Below are positions 20,701-33,571 of a stretch of DNA of 64,000 nucleotides, piece after piece; within the stretch, counting starts at the first letter, position 1, and every line of letters starts with the position of its first letter. Made by a program: the position numbers and the translations under genes. The notes below the pieces were generated by a model. That model did not search any database and was not told where the DNA came from. It saw only the letters and a list, made by a program, of their open reading frames with translations. Source of the DNA: Dama dama (lineage: Eukaryota; Chordata; Mammalia; Artiodactyla; Cervidae). The stretch is taken from positions 3,286,001 through 3,350,000 of the forward strand of contig NW_026870889.1 of the NCBI RefSeq assembly GCF_033118175.1, read 5' to 3'.

Positions 20701-23700
20701 CCCCTTACTGGTCCCTTCCCTCTGACGAGGCCCTCTGAGCTCCAGCACCTTGCAGTGTGGAGACAGCCCCTGCCAGCAATCTCCTCTCCAAGGAGGCCTC
20801 AACCGAGGCCTAGGCCCAGGGGAAAGGCACCAGCGGGGTTGAGCCAGGGGAGGCGCCCGGGCATGTCTGGACCCTGTCCCCGCAGCCTGCCCCTTGGTGG
20901 GGCAGTACCCCCGGAGGCCAGGAAGGTCTGGGCAAGGCTGGCCAGGGGCAGGGGCCCTGCTGGGTCCTGCCCCTGGCCTGTGGGGCCTCTGAGCACAACC
21001 GGCCCTCTCCCACTGGAAGACCTCCAGGGCTGCCTCCAAAGGCCGGTTTGCAAGCACTCCCGCCCACTGTTCCCGGCAGGCGCGCACAATGCTCCCAAGC
21101 CCGGGAGAAAAGCGCTTCGGGGTGGTGGTCTCTCCGGGCCCTTGCCCCTGAGCCTGGGGGCCAGGCAGGGCGTCCACAGTCCCAGGCCAAGGCACAACAA
21201 CATGCACACGTCTGTTCCTGCCCCCTCCACCGGCAGAGAGCTGGGGGGAGCCAGAGTCTGTCAGGCAGCTGCTGGGCTGGCCGCCTGTGTGGGAAGGGGC
21301 AGAGCCGACCTAGGGGCAAGTTGGGCCTCTTGCTCTCCCTGCTGCCCTGAGGCTGCTGTGCCAAAGAGGTCTTGGGCATCCAGCCCCTTGCTGGTCCCTT
21401 CCCTCTGACGAGGCCCTCTGAGCTCCAGCACCTTGCAGTGTGGAGACAGACCCTGCCAGCAACCTCCTCTCCAAGGAGGCCTCAACCGAGGCCTAGGCCC
21501 AGGGGAAAGGCACCAGCGGGGATGAGCCAGTGGAGGCGCACGGGCATATCAGGACCCAGTCCCCGCAGCCTGCCCCTTGGTGGGGCAGTACCCCCGGAGG
21601 CCAGGAAGGTCTGGGCAAGGCTGGCCAGGGGCAGGGTCCCTGCTGGTTCCTGCCCCTGGCCTGTGGGGCCTCTGAGCACAACCGGCCCTCTCCCACTGGA
21701 AGACCTCCCCGGCTGCCTTCAAAGGCGGGTTTGCCAACACTCCCGCCCGCTGTTCCCGCCAGGCACGCACAACGCTCCCAAGGCCAGGAGAAAAGCGCTT
21801 CGGGGTGTTGCTCTCTCCGGGCCCTTGCCCCTGAGCCTGGGGTCCAGGCAGTGGGTCCACACTCCCAGACCAAGGCAGAACCACATGCACACGTCTGTTC
21901 CTGACCCCTGAACCGGCAGAGAGCTCGGGGGAGCCAGAGTCTATCAGGCAGCTGCTGGGTTGGCTGCCTGTGTGGGAAGGGGCAGAGCCGACCTAGGGGC
22001 AAGTTGGGCCTCTTGCTCTCCCTGCTGCCCTGAGGCTGCTGGGCCAAAGAGGTCTTGGGCATCCAGCCCCTTGCTGGTCCCTTCCCTCTGACGAGGCCCT
22101 CTGAGCTCCAGCACCTTGCAGTGTGGAGACAGCCCCTGCCAGCAACCTCCTCTCCAAGGAGGCATCAACCGAGGCCTATGCCCAGGGGAAAGGCACCAGC
22201 GGGGATGAGCCTGGGGAGGCGCCCGGGCATGTCTGGACCCAGTCCCCGCAGCCTGCCCCTTGGTGGGGCAGTACCCCCGGAGGCCAGGAAGGTCTGGGCA
22301 AGGCTGGCCAGGGGCAGGGGACCTGCTGGGTCCTGCCCCTGGCCTGTGAGGCCTCTGAGCACAACCGGCCCTCTCCCACTGGAAAACCTCCACGGCTGCC
22401 TCCAAAGTCCTGTTTGCAAACACTCCCGCCCGCTGTTCACGCCAGGCTCGCACAATGCTCCCAAGCCCGGGAGAAAAGCGCTTCGGGGTGGTGCTCTCTC
22501 CGGGCCCTTGCCCCTAAGCCTGCGGGCCAGGCAGGGGGAACACACTCCCAGGCCAAGACAGAACGACATGAACACGTCTGTTCCTGCCCCCTACACCGGC
22601 AGAGAGCTCGGGGGAGCCAGAGTCTGTCAGGCAGGTGCTGTGCTGGCCGCCTGTGTGGGAAGGGGCAGAGCCGACCTAGGGGCAAGTTGGGCCTCTTGCT
22701 CTCCCTGTTGCCCTGAGGCTGCTGGGCCAAAGTCGTCTTGGGCATCCAGCCCTTTGCTGGTCCCTTCCCTCTGACGAGGCCCTCTGAGCTCCAGCACCTT
22801 GCAGTGTGGAGACAGCACCTGCCAGCAATCTCCTCTCCAAGGAGGCCTCAACCGAGGCCTAGGCCCAGGGGAAAGGCACCAGCGGGGATGAGCCTGGGGA
22901 GGCGCCCGGGCATGTCTGGACCCAGTCCCCGCAGCCTGCCCCTTGGTGGGGCAGTACCCCTGGAGGCCAGGAAGGTCTGGGCAAGTCTGACCAGGGGCAG
23001 GGGACCTGCTGGGTCCTGCCCCTGGCCTGTGGGGCCTCTGAGCACAACCGGCCCTCTCCCACTGGAAGACCTCCCCGGCTGCCTCCAAAGGCCGTTTTGC
23101 ACGCACTCCCGCCCACTGTTCCCACCAAGCGCGCACAATGCTCCCAAGCCCGGGAGAAAAGCGCTTCGGGGTGGTGCTCTCTCCGGGCCCTTGCCCCTGA
23201 GCCTGGGGGCCAGGCAGGGGGTCCACAGTCCCAGGCCAAGGCAGAACCACATGCACACGTCTGTTCCTGACCCCTGCACCGGCAGAGAGCTCGGGGGAGC
23301 TAGAGTCTGTCAGGCAGCTGCTGGGCTGGCCGCCTGTGTGGGAAGGGGCAGAGCCGACCTAGGGGCAAGTTGGGCCTCTTGCTCTCCCTGCTGCCCTGAG
23401 GCTGCTGGGCCAAAGAGGTCTTGGGCATCCAGCCCTTTGCTTGTCCCTTCACTCTGACGAGGCCCTCTGAGCTCCAGCACCTTGCAGTGTGGAGACAGCC
23501 CCTGCCAGCAACCTCCTCTCCAAGGAGGCCTCAACCGAGACCTAGGACCAGGGGAAAGGCACCAGCGGGGATGAGCCTGGGGAGGCGCCCGGGCATGTCT
23601 GGACCCAGTCCCCGCAGCCTGCCCCTTGGTGGGGCAGTACCCCCGGAGGCCAGGAAGGTCTGGGAAAGGCTGGCCAGGGGCAGGGGACCTGCTGGGTCCT

Positions 23701-25792
23701 GCCCCTGGCCTTTGGGGCCTCTGAGCACAACCGGCCCTCTCCCACTGGAAGACCTCCCCGGCTGCCTCCAAAGTCCTGTTTGCCAACACTCGCACCCGCT
23801 GTTCACGCCAGACTTGCACAATGCTCCCAAGCCCGGGAGAAAAGCGCTTCGGGGTGGTGCTCTCTCTGGGCCCTTGCCCCTGAGCCTGGGGGAAAGGCAG
23901 GGTGTCCACACTCCCAGGCCAAGGCAGAACCACATGCACACGTCTGATCTGCCCCCTGCACCGGCAGAGAGCTCGGGGGAGCCAGAGTCTGTCAGGCAGC
24001 TGCTGGGCTGGCCGCCTGTGTGGGAAGTGGCAGAGCCGACCTAGGGGCAAGTTGGGCCTCTTGCTCTCCCTGCTGCCCTGAGGCTGCTGGGCCATAGAGG
24101 TCTTGGGCATCCAGCCCCTTGCTGGTCCCTTCCCTCTGACGAGGCCCTCTGAGCTCCAGCACCTTGCAGTGTGGAGACAGCCCCTGCCAGCAACCTCCTC
24201 TCCAAGGAGGCCTCAACCGAGGCCTAGGCCCAGGGGAAAGACACCAGCGGGGATGAGCCTGGGGAGGCGCCCGGGCATGTCTGGACCCAGTCCCCGCAGC
24301 CTGCCCCTTGGTGGGGCAGTACCCCCGGAGGCCAGGAAGGTCTGGGCAAGGCTGGCCAGGGGCAGGGGCCCTGCTGGGTCCTGCCCCTGGCCTGTGGGGC
24401 CTCTGAGCACAACCGGCCCTCTCCCACTGGAAGAACTCCCCGGCTCCCTCCAAAGGCCAGTTTGCCAACACTCCCGCCCGCTGTTCCCGCCAAGCACGCA
24501 CAATGCTCCCAAGCCCGGGAGAAAAGCGCTTCGGGGTGGTGCTCTCCTCGGGCCCTTGCCCCTGAGCCTGGGGTCCCGGCAGTTGGTCCACACTCCCAGA
24601 CCAAGGCAGAACCACATGCCCACGTCTGTTCCTGTCCCCTGCACCGGCAGAGAGCTTGGGGGAGCCAGAGTCTGTCAGGCAGCTGCTGAGTTGGCCGCCT
24701 GTGTGGGAAGGGGCAGAGCCGACCTAGGGGAAAGTTGGGCCTCTTGCTCTCCCTGCTGCACTGAGGCTGCTGGGCCAAAGAGGTCTTGGGCATCCAGCCC
24801 CTTGCTTGTCCCTTCCCTCTGACGAGGCCCTCTGAGCTCCAGCACCTTGCAGTGTGGAGACAGCCCCTGCCAGCAACCCCCTCTCCAAGGAGGCCTCAAC
24901 TGAGGCCTAGGCCCAGGGGAAAGGCACCAGCGGGGATGAGCCTGGGGAGGTGCCCGGCCATGTCTGGACCCAGTCCCCGCAGCCTGCCCCTTGGTGGGGC
25001 AGTACCCCCGGAGGCCAGGAGGGTCTGGGCAAGGCTGCCAGGGGCAGGGACACTGCTGGGTCCTGCCCCTGGCCTGTGGGGCGTCTGAGCACAACCGGCA
25101 CTCTCCCGCTGGAAGACCTCCCCGGCTGCCTCCAAAGGCCGGTTTGCAAGCACTCCCGCCCGCTGTTCCCGCCAGGCACGCACAATGCTCCCAAGCCCGG
25201 GAGAAAAGCGCTTCGGGGTGGTGCTCTCTCCGGGCCCTTGCCCCTGAGCCTGGGGGACAGGCAGGGGGAACACACTCCCAGGCCAAGGCAGAACGACATG
25301 CACACGTCTGTTCCTGCCCCCTACACCGGCAGAGAGTTCGGGGGAGCCAGAGACTGCCAGGCTGCTGCTGGGCTGGCTGCCTGTGTGGGACGGGGTAGAG
25401 CCGACCTAGGGGCAAGTTGGGCCTCTTGCTCTCCCTGCTGCCCTGAGGCTGCTGGGCCAAAGAGGTCTTGGGCATCCAGCCCTTTGCTGGTCCTTTCCCT
25501 CTGACGAGGCCCTCTGAGCTCCAGCACCTTGCAGTGTGCAGACAGCCCCTGCCGGCAACCTCCTCTCCAAGGAGGCCTCAACCGAGGCCTAGGCCCAGGG
25601 GAAAGGCACCAGCGGGGATGAGCCTGGGGAGGCGCCCGGGCATGTCTGGACCCAGGCCCCGCAGCCTTCCCCTTGGTGGGGTAGTACCCCCGGAGGCCAG
25701 GAAGGTCTGGGCAAGGCTGCCAGAGGCAGGGACACTGCTGGGTCCTGCCCCTGGCCTGTGGGGCCTCTGAGAACAACTGGCACTCTCCCGCT
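17731..25792 (+). repeat. Segment B: run of normal ~683-bp units
   Basis: The right arm of the first expanded unit (17731-17958) is followed by units at 17959, 18641, 19324, 20007, 20689, 21372, 22055, 22738, 23421, 24103, 24786 and 25468. The last is the left arm of the second expanded unit. Spacing is 682-683 bp. Unit 18641 is close to 413 (offset 18,228). Units 19324 and 20007 resemble 3143 and 3826 (offset 16,181), while 21372 and 22055 resemble 4508 and 5191 (offset 16,864), so the order of relatives is rearranged by about one unit. Units 24786 and 25468 have the pair of haplotypes that precede blocks 2-5. Confidence 0.94.
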
Positions 25793-27203
25793 GGAAGACC
25801 TCCCCGGCTGCCTCCAAAGGCTGGTTTGCAAGCACTCAATCCCGCTGTTCACGCCAGCTGCGCACAATGCTCCCAAGCCCGGGAGAAAAGCATTTTGGGG
25901 TGGTGCTCACTCCGGGCTTTGGAAGACCTCCCCGGCTGCCTCCAAGGCCGGTTTGCAAGCACTTCTGCCTGCTGTTCCCGCCACCCGCGCACAATGCTCC
26001 CAAGCCCGGGAGAAAAGCGTTTCGGGGTGGTGTTCTCTCTGGACCCAAGAAAGACCTCCCGGGCTGCCCCTAAATGCCGGTTTGCAAGCACTCCCACTCG
26101 CTGTTCCCGCCATCCGTGCAAATGCTCCAAGCCCAGGAGAAAAGCCCTTCAGGGTGGTGCTCTCTCCCGGCCCTTGGAAGACCTCCCCGGCTGCCTCCAA
26201 AGGCTGGATTTCAAGTACTCCCTCCCGCTGTCCCGCCAGCCGCACACAATGCTCCCAATCACGGGAGAAAAGCGCTTCGGGGTGGTGCTCTCTACGGGCC
26301 CTTGGAAGACCTCCCCGTTTGTCTCCAAAGGCCGGTTTGCAAGCACTCATGCCCGCTGTTCCCGCCAGCCGCGCACAATGCTCCCAAGCCTAGGAGAAAA
26401 GCGCTTCGGGGTGGTGCTCTCTCCCGGCCCTTGGAAGACCTCCCCGGCTGCCTCCAAAGGCCGGTTTGCAAGCACTCAATCCCGCTGTTCCCGCCAGCCG
26501 CGCACAATGCTCCCAAGCCCGGGAGAAAAGCGCTTCGGGGTGGTGCTCTCTCCCGGCTCTTGGAAGACCTCCCCGGCTGCCTCCAAAGGCTGATTTTCAA
26601 GAACTCCCTCCCGCTGACCCGCCAGCCGCACACAATGCTCCCAAGCCCGGGAGAAAAGCATTTTGAGGTGGTCTCTCTCCGGGCCCTTGGAAGACTCCCC
26701 GGCTGCCTCTAAAGGCCGGTTTGCAAGCACTCATGTCCTCTGTTCCCGACAGCCGCGAACAATGTTCCCAATTCCGTGAGAAAAGTGCTTCGGGATGGTG
26801 CTCTCTCCGGGCCCTTGGAAGACCTCCCAAGCTGCCTCCAAAGGCCGGTTTGCGAGCACTCCCGCCCGCTGTTCCCGCCAGCCTCGCACAATGCTCCCAA
26901 GCCGGGGAGAAAAGCGCTTCGTGGTGGTGTTCTCTCCGTGCCAATGGAGGACCTCCCTGGCTGCCCCCAAAGGCCGGTTTGCAAGCACTCCCACTCGCTG
27001 TTCCCGCCAGCCACGCACAATCCTCCAAAACCCCGGAGAAAAGCGCTTCGGGGTGGTGTTCTCTCCGTGCCCATGGAAGACCTCCTGGGGTGCCCCCAAA
27101 GGCCGGTTTGGAAGCACTCCGACTCGCTGTTCCCGCCATCCGCGCACAATGCTCCCAAGCCCGGGAGAAAAGCGCTTCGGGGTGGTGCTCTCTCCGGGCC
27201 CTT
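25793..27203 (+). repeat. Block 2: 11 tandem copies of module M
   Basis: Copies start at 25793, 25921, 26049, 26176, 26304, 26433, 26562, 26689, 26817, 26946 and 27075 (127-129 bp). The parent unit is 25468-27431 (1,964 bp). Entry is from CTCTGAGAACAACTGGCACT, the type used by blocks 2-5. The first six copies match block 3 monomer for monomer at offset 9,469. Copies at 26562 (CTCCCGCTGACCCGCC) and 26689 (GAAGACTCCCCGG) are shared only with block 4. Exit is through an ordinary-looking CTCTCCGGGCCCTT to GCCCCTGAGCCTGGGGTCC, unlike blocks 1, 3 and 5. Confidence 0.95.
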
Positions 27204-28114
27204 GCCCCTGAGCCTGGGGTCCAGGCAGTGGGTCCACACTCCCAGACCAAGGCAGAACCACATGCACACGTCTGTTCCTGACCCCTGCACCGGCAGAGAG
27301 CTCGGGGGAGCCAGAGTCTGTCAGGCAGCTGCTGGGTTGTCTGCCTGTGTGGGAAGGGGCAGAGCCGACCTAGGGGCAAGTTGGGCCTCTTGCTCTCCCT
27401 GCTGCCCTGAGGCTGCTGGGCCAAAGAGGTCTTGGGCATCCAGCCCCTTGCTGGTCCCTTCCCGCTGACGAGGCCCTCTGAGCTCCAGCACCTTGCAGTG
27501 TGGAGACAGCCCCTGCCAGCAACCTCCTCTCCAAGGAGGCATCAACCGAGGCCTATGCCCAGGGGAAAGGCAGAAGCGGGGATGAGCCTGGGGAGGCGCC
27601 CAGGCATGTCTGGACCCAGTCCCCGCAGCCTGCCCCTTTTTGGGGCAGTACCCCCGGAGGCCAGGAAGGTCTGGGCAAGGCTAGCCAGGGGCAGGGGACC
27701 TGCTGGGTCCTGCCCCTGGCCTGTGAGGCCTCTGAGCACAACCGGCCCTCTCCCACTGGAAGACCTCCACGGCTGCCTCCAAAGTCCTGTTTGCAAACAC
27801 TCCCGCCCGCTGTTCACGCCAGGCTCGCACAATGCTCCCAAGCCCGTGAGAAAAGCGCTTCGGGGTGGTGCTCTCTCCGGGCCCTTGCCCCTGAGCCTGG
27901 GGGTAAGGCACGGGGAACACACTCCCAGGCCAAGACAGAACCACATGCCCACGTCTGTTCCTGTCCCCTGCACCGGCAGAGAGCTTGGGGGACCAAGAGT
28001 CTGTCAGGCAGGTGCTGGGCTGGCCGCCTGTGTGGGAAGGGGCAGAGCCGCCCTAGGGGCAAGTTGGGCCTCTTGCTCTCCCTGCTGCCCTGAGGCTGCT
28101 GGGCCAAAGACGTC

Positions 28115-28796
28115 TTGGGCATCCAGCCCCTTACTGGTCCCTTCCCTCTGACGAGGCCCTCTGAGCTCCAGCACCTTGCAGTGTGGAGACAGCCCCTGCC
28201 AGCAACCTCCTCTCCAAGGAGGCCTCAAGCGAGGCCTAGGCCCAGGGGAAAGGCACCAGCGGGGATGAGCCTGGGGAGGCGCCCGGGCATGTCTGGACCC
28301 AGGCCCCGCAGCCTGCCCCTTGGTGGGGCAGTAGCCCCGGAGGCCAGGAAGGTCTGGGCAAGGCTGCCAGGGGCAGGGACACTGCTGGGTCCTGCCCCTG
28401 GCCTGTGGGGCGTCTGAGCACAACCGGCACTCTCCCGCTGGAAGACCTCCCCGTCTGCCTCGAAAGGCCGGTTTGCAAGCACTCCCGCACGCTGTTCCCG
28501 CCAGGCACGCACAATGCTCCCAAGCCCGGGAGAAAAGCGCTTCGGGGTGGTGCTCTCACCGGGCCCTTGCCCCTGAGCCTGGGGGCCAGGCAGGGGGAAC
28601 ACACTCCCAGGCCAAGGCAGAACGACATGCACACGCCTGTTCCTGCCCCCTACACCGGCAGAGAGCTCGGGGAAGCCAGAGACTGCCAGGCTGCTGCTGG
28701 GCTGGCCGTCTGTGTGGGAAGGGGCAGAGCCGACCTAGGGGCAAGTTGGGCCTCTTGCTCTCCCTGCTGCCCTGAGGCTGCTGGGTCAAAGAGGTC
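28115..28796 (+). repeat. Mosaic unit: left half type 7239/9286, right half type 9968
   Basis: The left half has CTCAAGCGAGGCC and CAGGCCCCGCAGCC, as in unit 7239. The right half has CTGCCAGGGGCAGGGACACTG, GGGCGTCTGAG, CCTCGAAAGG and CTCTCACCGGG, as in unit 9968. The change lies between about 28305 and 28363. The private base in CAGTAGCCCCGG falls inside that interval. Such a unit is the expected product of crossover one unit out of register. Confidence 0.75.
28450..28464 (-). other. CENP-B box core match (9 of 9 essential bases)
   Basis: CCCGTCTGCCTCGAA lies at M positions 11-25, carried on the right half of the mosaic unit 28115 and inherited from a 9968-type parent. It is the third and last full core match I found by eye. 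Confidence 0.4.
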
Positions 28797-31700
28797 TTGG
28801 GCATCCAGCCCTTTGCTGGTCCCTTCCCTCTGACGAGGCCCTCTGAGCTCCAGCACCTTGCAGTGTGGAGACAGCCCCTGCCAGCAACCTCCTCTCCAAG
28901 GAGGCCTCAACCGAGGCCTAGGCCCAGGGGAAAGGCACCAGCGGGGATGAGCCTGGGGAGGCGCCCGGGGATGTCTGGACCCAGTCCCCGCAGCCTGCCC
29001 CTTGGTGGGGCAGTACCCCCGGAGGCCAGGAAGGTCTGGGTAAGGCTGGCCAGGGGCAGGGGCCCTGCTGGGTCCTGCCCCTGGCCTGTGGGGCCTCTGA
29101 GCACAACCGGCCCTCTCCCACTGGAAGACCTCCCCGGCTGCCTCTAAGGGCCGGTTTGCAAGCGCTCCCGGCCACTGTTACCAGCAGGCGGGCACAATGC
29201 TCCTAAGCCCGGAAGAAAAGCGCTTCAGGGTGGTGCTCTCTCTGGGCACTTGCCCCTGAGCCTGGGGGCAAGGCAGGGTGTCCACACTCCCAGGCCAAGG
29301 CAGATCCACATGCACACGTCTGACCTGCCCCCTGCACCGGCAGAGAGCTCGGGCGAGCCAGAGTCTGTCAGGCAGCTGCTGGGCTGGCCGCCTGTGTGGG
29401 AAGTGGCAGAGCCGACCTAGGGGCAAGTTGGGCCTCTTGCTCTCCCTGCTGCCCTGAGGCTGCTGGGCCAAAGAGGTCTTGGGCATCCAGCCCCTTGCTG
29501 GTCCCTTCCCTCTGACGAGGCCCTCTGAGCTCCAGCACCTTGCAGTGTGGAGACAGCCCCTGCCAGCAACCTCCTCTCCAAGGAGGCCTCAACCGAGTCC
29601 TAGGCCCAGGGGAAAGGCACCAGCGGGGATGAGCCTGGGGAGGCGCCCGGGCATGTCTGGACCCAGTCCCCGCAGCCTGCCCCTTGGTGGGGCAGTACCC
29701 CCGGAGGCCATGAAGGTCTGGGCAAGGCTGGCCAGGGTCAGGGGCCCTGCTGGGTCCTGCCCCTGGCCTGTGGGGCCTCTGAGCACAACCGGCCCTCTCC
29801 CACTGGAAGACCTCCCCGGCTGCCTCCAAAGTCCTGTTTGCAAACACTCCCGCCCGCTGTTCACGCCAGGCTCGCACAATGCTCCCAAGCCCGGGAGAAA
29901 AGCGCATTGGGGTGGTTCTCTCTCCGGGCCCTTGCCCCTGAGCCTGGGGGCAAGGAACGGGGAACACACTCCCTGGCCAAGGCAGAACCACATGCCCACG
30001 TCTGTTCCTGTCCCCTGCACCGGCAGAGAGCTTGGGGGAGCCAGAGTCTGGCAGGCAGCTGCTGGGTTGGCCGCCTGTGTGGGAAGGGGCAGAGCCGCCC
30101 TAGGGGCAAGTTGGGCCTCTTGCTCTCCCTGCTGCCCTGAGGCTGCTGGGCCAAAGACGTCTTGGGCATCCAGCCCCTTACTGGTCCCTTCCCTCTGACG
30201 AAGCCCTCTGAGCTCCAGCACCTTGCAGTGTGGAGACAGCCCCTGCCAGCAACCTCCTCTCCAAGGAGGCCTCAACCGAGGCCTAGGCCCAGGGAAAAGG
30301 CACCAGCGGGGATGAGCCAGGGGAGGCGCCCGAGCATGTCTGGACCCAGTCCCCGCAGCCTGCCCCTTGGTGGGGCAGTACCCCCGGAGGCCAGGAAGGT
30401 CTGGGCAATGCTGGCCAGGGGCAGGGGCCCTGCTGCGTCCTGCCCCTGGCCTGTGGGGCCTCTGAGCACAACCGGCCCTCTCCCACTGGAAGACCTCCCC
30501 GGCTGCCTCCAAAGGCCGGTTTGCAAGCGCTCCTGCCCACTGTTCCCAGCAGGCGTGCACAATGCTCCCAAGCCCGGGAGAAAAGCGCTTCAGGGTGGTG
30601 CTCTCTCCGGGCCCTTGCCCCTGAGCCTGGGGTCAAGGCACGGTGTCCACACTCCCAGGCCAAATCAGAACCACATGCCCACGTCTGTTCCTGCCCCCTG
30701 CACCGGCAGAGAGCTCGGGGGAGCCAGAGTCTGTCAGGCAGCTGCTGGGCTGGCCGCCTGTGTGGGAAGGGGCAGAGCCGACCTAGGGGCAAGTTGGGCC
30801 TCTTGCTCTCCCTGCTGCCCTGAGGCTGCTGGGCCAAAGAGGTCTTGGGCATCCATCCCGTTGCTGGTCCCTTCCCTCTGACGAGGCCCTCTGAGCTCCA
30901 GCACCTTGCAGTGTGGAGACAGCCCCTGCCAGCAACCTCCTCTCCAAGGAGGCCTCAACCGAGGCCTAGGCCCAGGGGAAAGGCACCAGCGGGGATGTGC
31001 CTGGGGAGGCGCCCGGGCATGTCTGGGCCCATTCCCCGCAGCCTACCCCTTGGTGGGGCTGTAACCCCGGAGGCAGGAAGGTCTGGGCAAGGCTGGCCAG
31101 GGGCAGGGGCCCTGCTGGGTCCTGCCCCTGGCCTGTGGGGCCTCTGAGCACAACCGGCCCTCTCCCACTGGAAGACCTCCCCGGCTGCCTCCAAAGGCCG
31201 GTTTGCAAGCACTCCCGCCCACTGTTCCCACCAAGCGTGCACAATTCTCCCAAGCCCGGGAGAAAAGCACTTCAGGGTGGTGCTCTCTCCGGGCCCTTGC
31301 CCCTGAACCTGGGGGCCAGGCAGTTGGTCCACACTCGGAGACCAAGGCAGAACCACATGCACACGTCTGTTCCTGACCCCTGCACCGGCAGAGAGCTCGG
31401 GGGAGCCAGAGTCTGTCAGGCAGCTGCTGGGCTGGCCGCCTGTGTGGGAAGGGGCAGAGCCGACCTAGGGGCAAGTTGGGCCTCTTCCTCTCCCTGCTGC
31501 CCTGAGGCTGCTGGGCCAAAGAGGTCTTGGGCATCCAGCCCCTTGCTGGTCCCTTCCCTCTGATGAGGCCCTCTGAGCTCCAGCACCTTGCAGTGTGGAG
31601 ACAGCCCCTGCCAGCAACCTCCTCTCCAAGGAGGCCTCAACCGAGGCCTAGGCCTAGGGGAAAGGCACCAGCGGGGATGAGCCTGGGGAGGCGCCCGGCC

Positions 31701-32889
31701 ATGTCTGGACCCAGTCCCCGCAGCCTGCCCCTTGGTGGGGCAGTACCCCCGGAAGCCAGGAAGGTCTCAGCAAGGCTGCCAGGGGCAGGGACACTGCTGG
31801 GTCCTGCCCCTGGCCTGTGGGGCGTCTGAGCACAACCGGCACTCTCCCGCTGGAAGACCTCCCCGTCTGCCTCCAAAAGACGGTTTGGAAGCACTCCCAC
31901 CCGCTGTTCCCCCAGGCACGCACAATGCTCCCAAGCCCGGGAGAAAAGCGCTTCGGGGTGGTGCTCTCTCCGGGCCCTTGCCCCTGAGCCTGGGGCCAGG
32001 CAGGGGGAACACACTCCCAGGCCAATGGAGAACGACATGCACACGTCTGTTCCTGCCCCCTACACCGGCAGAGAGCTCGGGGGAGCCAGAGACTGCCAGG
32101 CTGCGGCTGGGCTGGCTGCCTGTGTGGGACGGGGCAGAGCCGACCTAGGGGCAAGTTGGGCCTCTTGCTCTCCCTGCTGCCCTGAGGCTGCTGGGTCAAA
32201 GAGGTCTTGGGCATCCAGCCCTTTGCTGGTGCCTTCCCTCTGACGAGGCCCTCTGAGCTCCAGCACCTTGCAGTGTGGAGACAGCCCCTGCCAGCAACCT
32301 CCTCTCCAAAGAGGCCTCAACCGAGGACTACACCCAGGGGAAAGGCACCAGCGGGGATGATCCTGGGGAGGCGCACGGACATGTCTGGACCCAGTCTCCG
32401 CAGCCTGCCCCTTGGTGGGGCAGTACCCCCGGAGGCCAGGAAGGTCTGGGCAAGTCTGGCCAGGGGCTGGGGCCCTGCTGGGTCCTGACCCTGGCCTGTG
32501 GGGCCTCTGAGCACAACCGGCCCTCTCCCACTGGAAGACCTCCCCGGCTGCCTCCAAAGTCCTGTTTGCAAACACTCCCGCCCGCTGTTCACGTCAGGCT
32601 CGCACAATGCTCCCAAGCCCGGGAGAAAAGGACTTCGGAGTGGTGCTCTCTCCGGGCCCTTGCCCCTGAGCCTGGGGGCAAGGCAGGGGGAACACACTCC
32701 CAGGCCAAGGCAGAACCACATGCCCACGTTTGTTCCTGTCCCCTGCACCGGCAGAGAGCTTGGGGGAGCCAGAGTCTGTCAGGCAGGTGCTGGGTTGGCC
32801 GCCTCTGTGGGAAGGGGCAAAGCCGACCTAGGGGCAAGTTGGGCCTCTTGCTCTCCCTGCTGCCCTGAGGCTGCTGGGCCAAAGACGTC

Positions 32890-33571
32890 TTGGGCATCCA
32901 GCCCCTCGCTGGTCCCTTCACTCTGACGAGGCCCTCTGAGCTCAGGCACCTTGCAGTGTGGAGACAGCCCCTGCCAGCAACCTCCTCTCCAAGGAGGCCT
33001 CAACCGAGGCCTAGGCCCAGGGGAAAGGCACCAGAGGGGATGAGCCAGGGGAGGCGCCCGAGCATGTCTGGACCCAGTTCCCGCAGCCTGCCCCTTGGTG
33101 GGGCAGTACCCCCGGAGGCCAGGAAGGTCTGGGCAAGGCTGGCCAGGGGCAGGGGCCCTGCTGGGTCCTGCCCCTGGCCTGTGGGGCCTCTGAGCACAAC
33201 CGGCCCTCTCCCACTGATAGACCTCCCCTGCTGCCTCCAAAGGCCGGTTTGCAAGCGCACCCGCCCACTGTTCCCAGCAGGCGTGCACAATGCTCCTAAG
33301 CCCGGGAGAAAAGCGCTTCAGGGTGGTGCTCTCTCTGGGCCCTTGCCCCTGAGCCTGGGGGCAAGGCAGGGTGTCCACACTCCCAGGCCAAGGCAGAACC
33401 ACATGCACACGTCTGATCTGCCCCCTGCACCGGCAGAGAGCTCGGGGGAGCCAGAGTCTGTCAGGCAGCTGCTGGGCTGGCCGCCTGTGTGGGAAGTGGC
33501 AGAGCCGACCTATGGGCAAGTTGGGCCTCTTGCCCTCCCTGCTGCCCTGAGGCTGCTGGGCCAAAGAGGTC
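32890..33571 (+). repeat. Unexpanded ('empty') paralogue of expanded unit 1
   Basis: This unit matches the left arm of unit 14061 at offset 18,829, including CTTCACTCTGACG, CACCAGAGGGGATG, GAGCATGTCTGG and the unusual CCACTGATAGACC entering M. Here M is single (33216-33344) and leads directly to the usual tail. At 14387 the same entry leads into 26 copies. The pair behaves as empty and filled states of one site. Confidence 0.8.
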
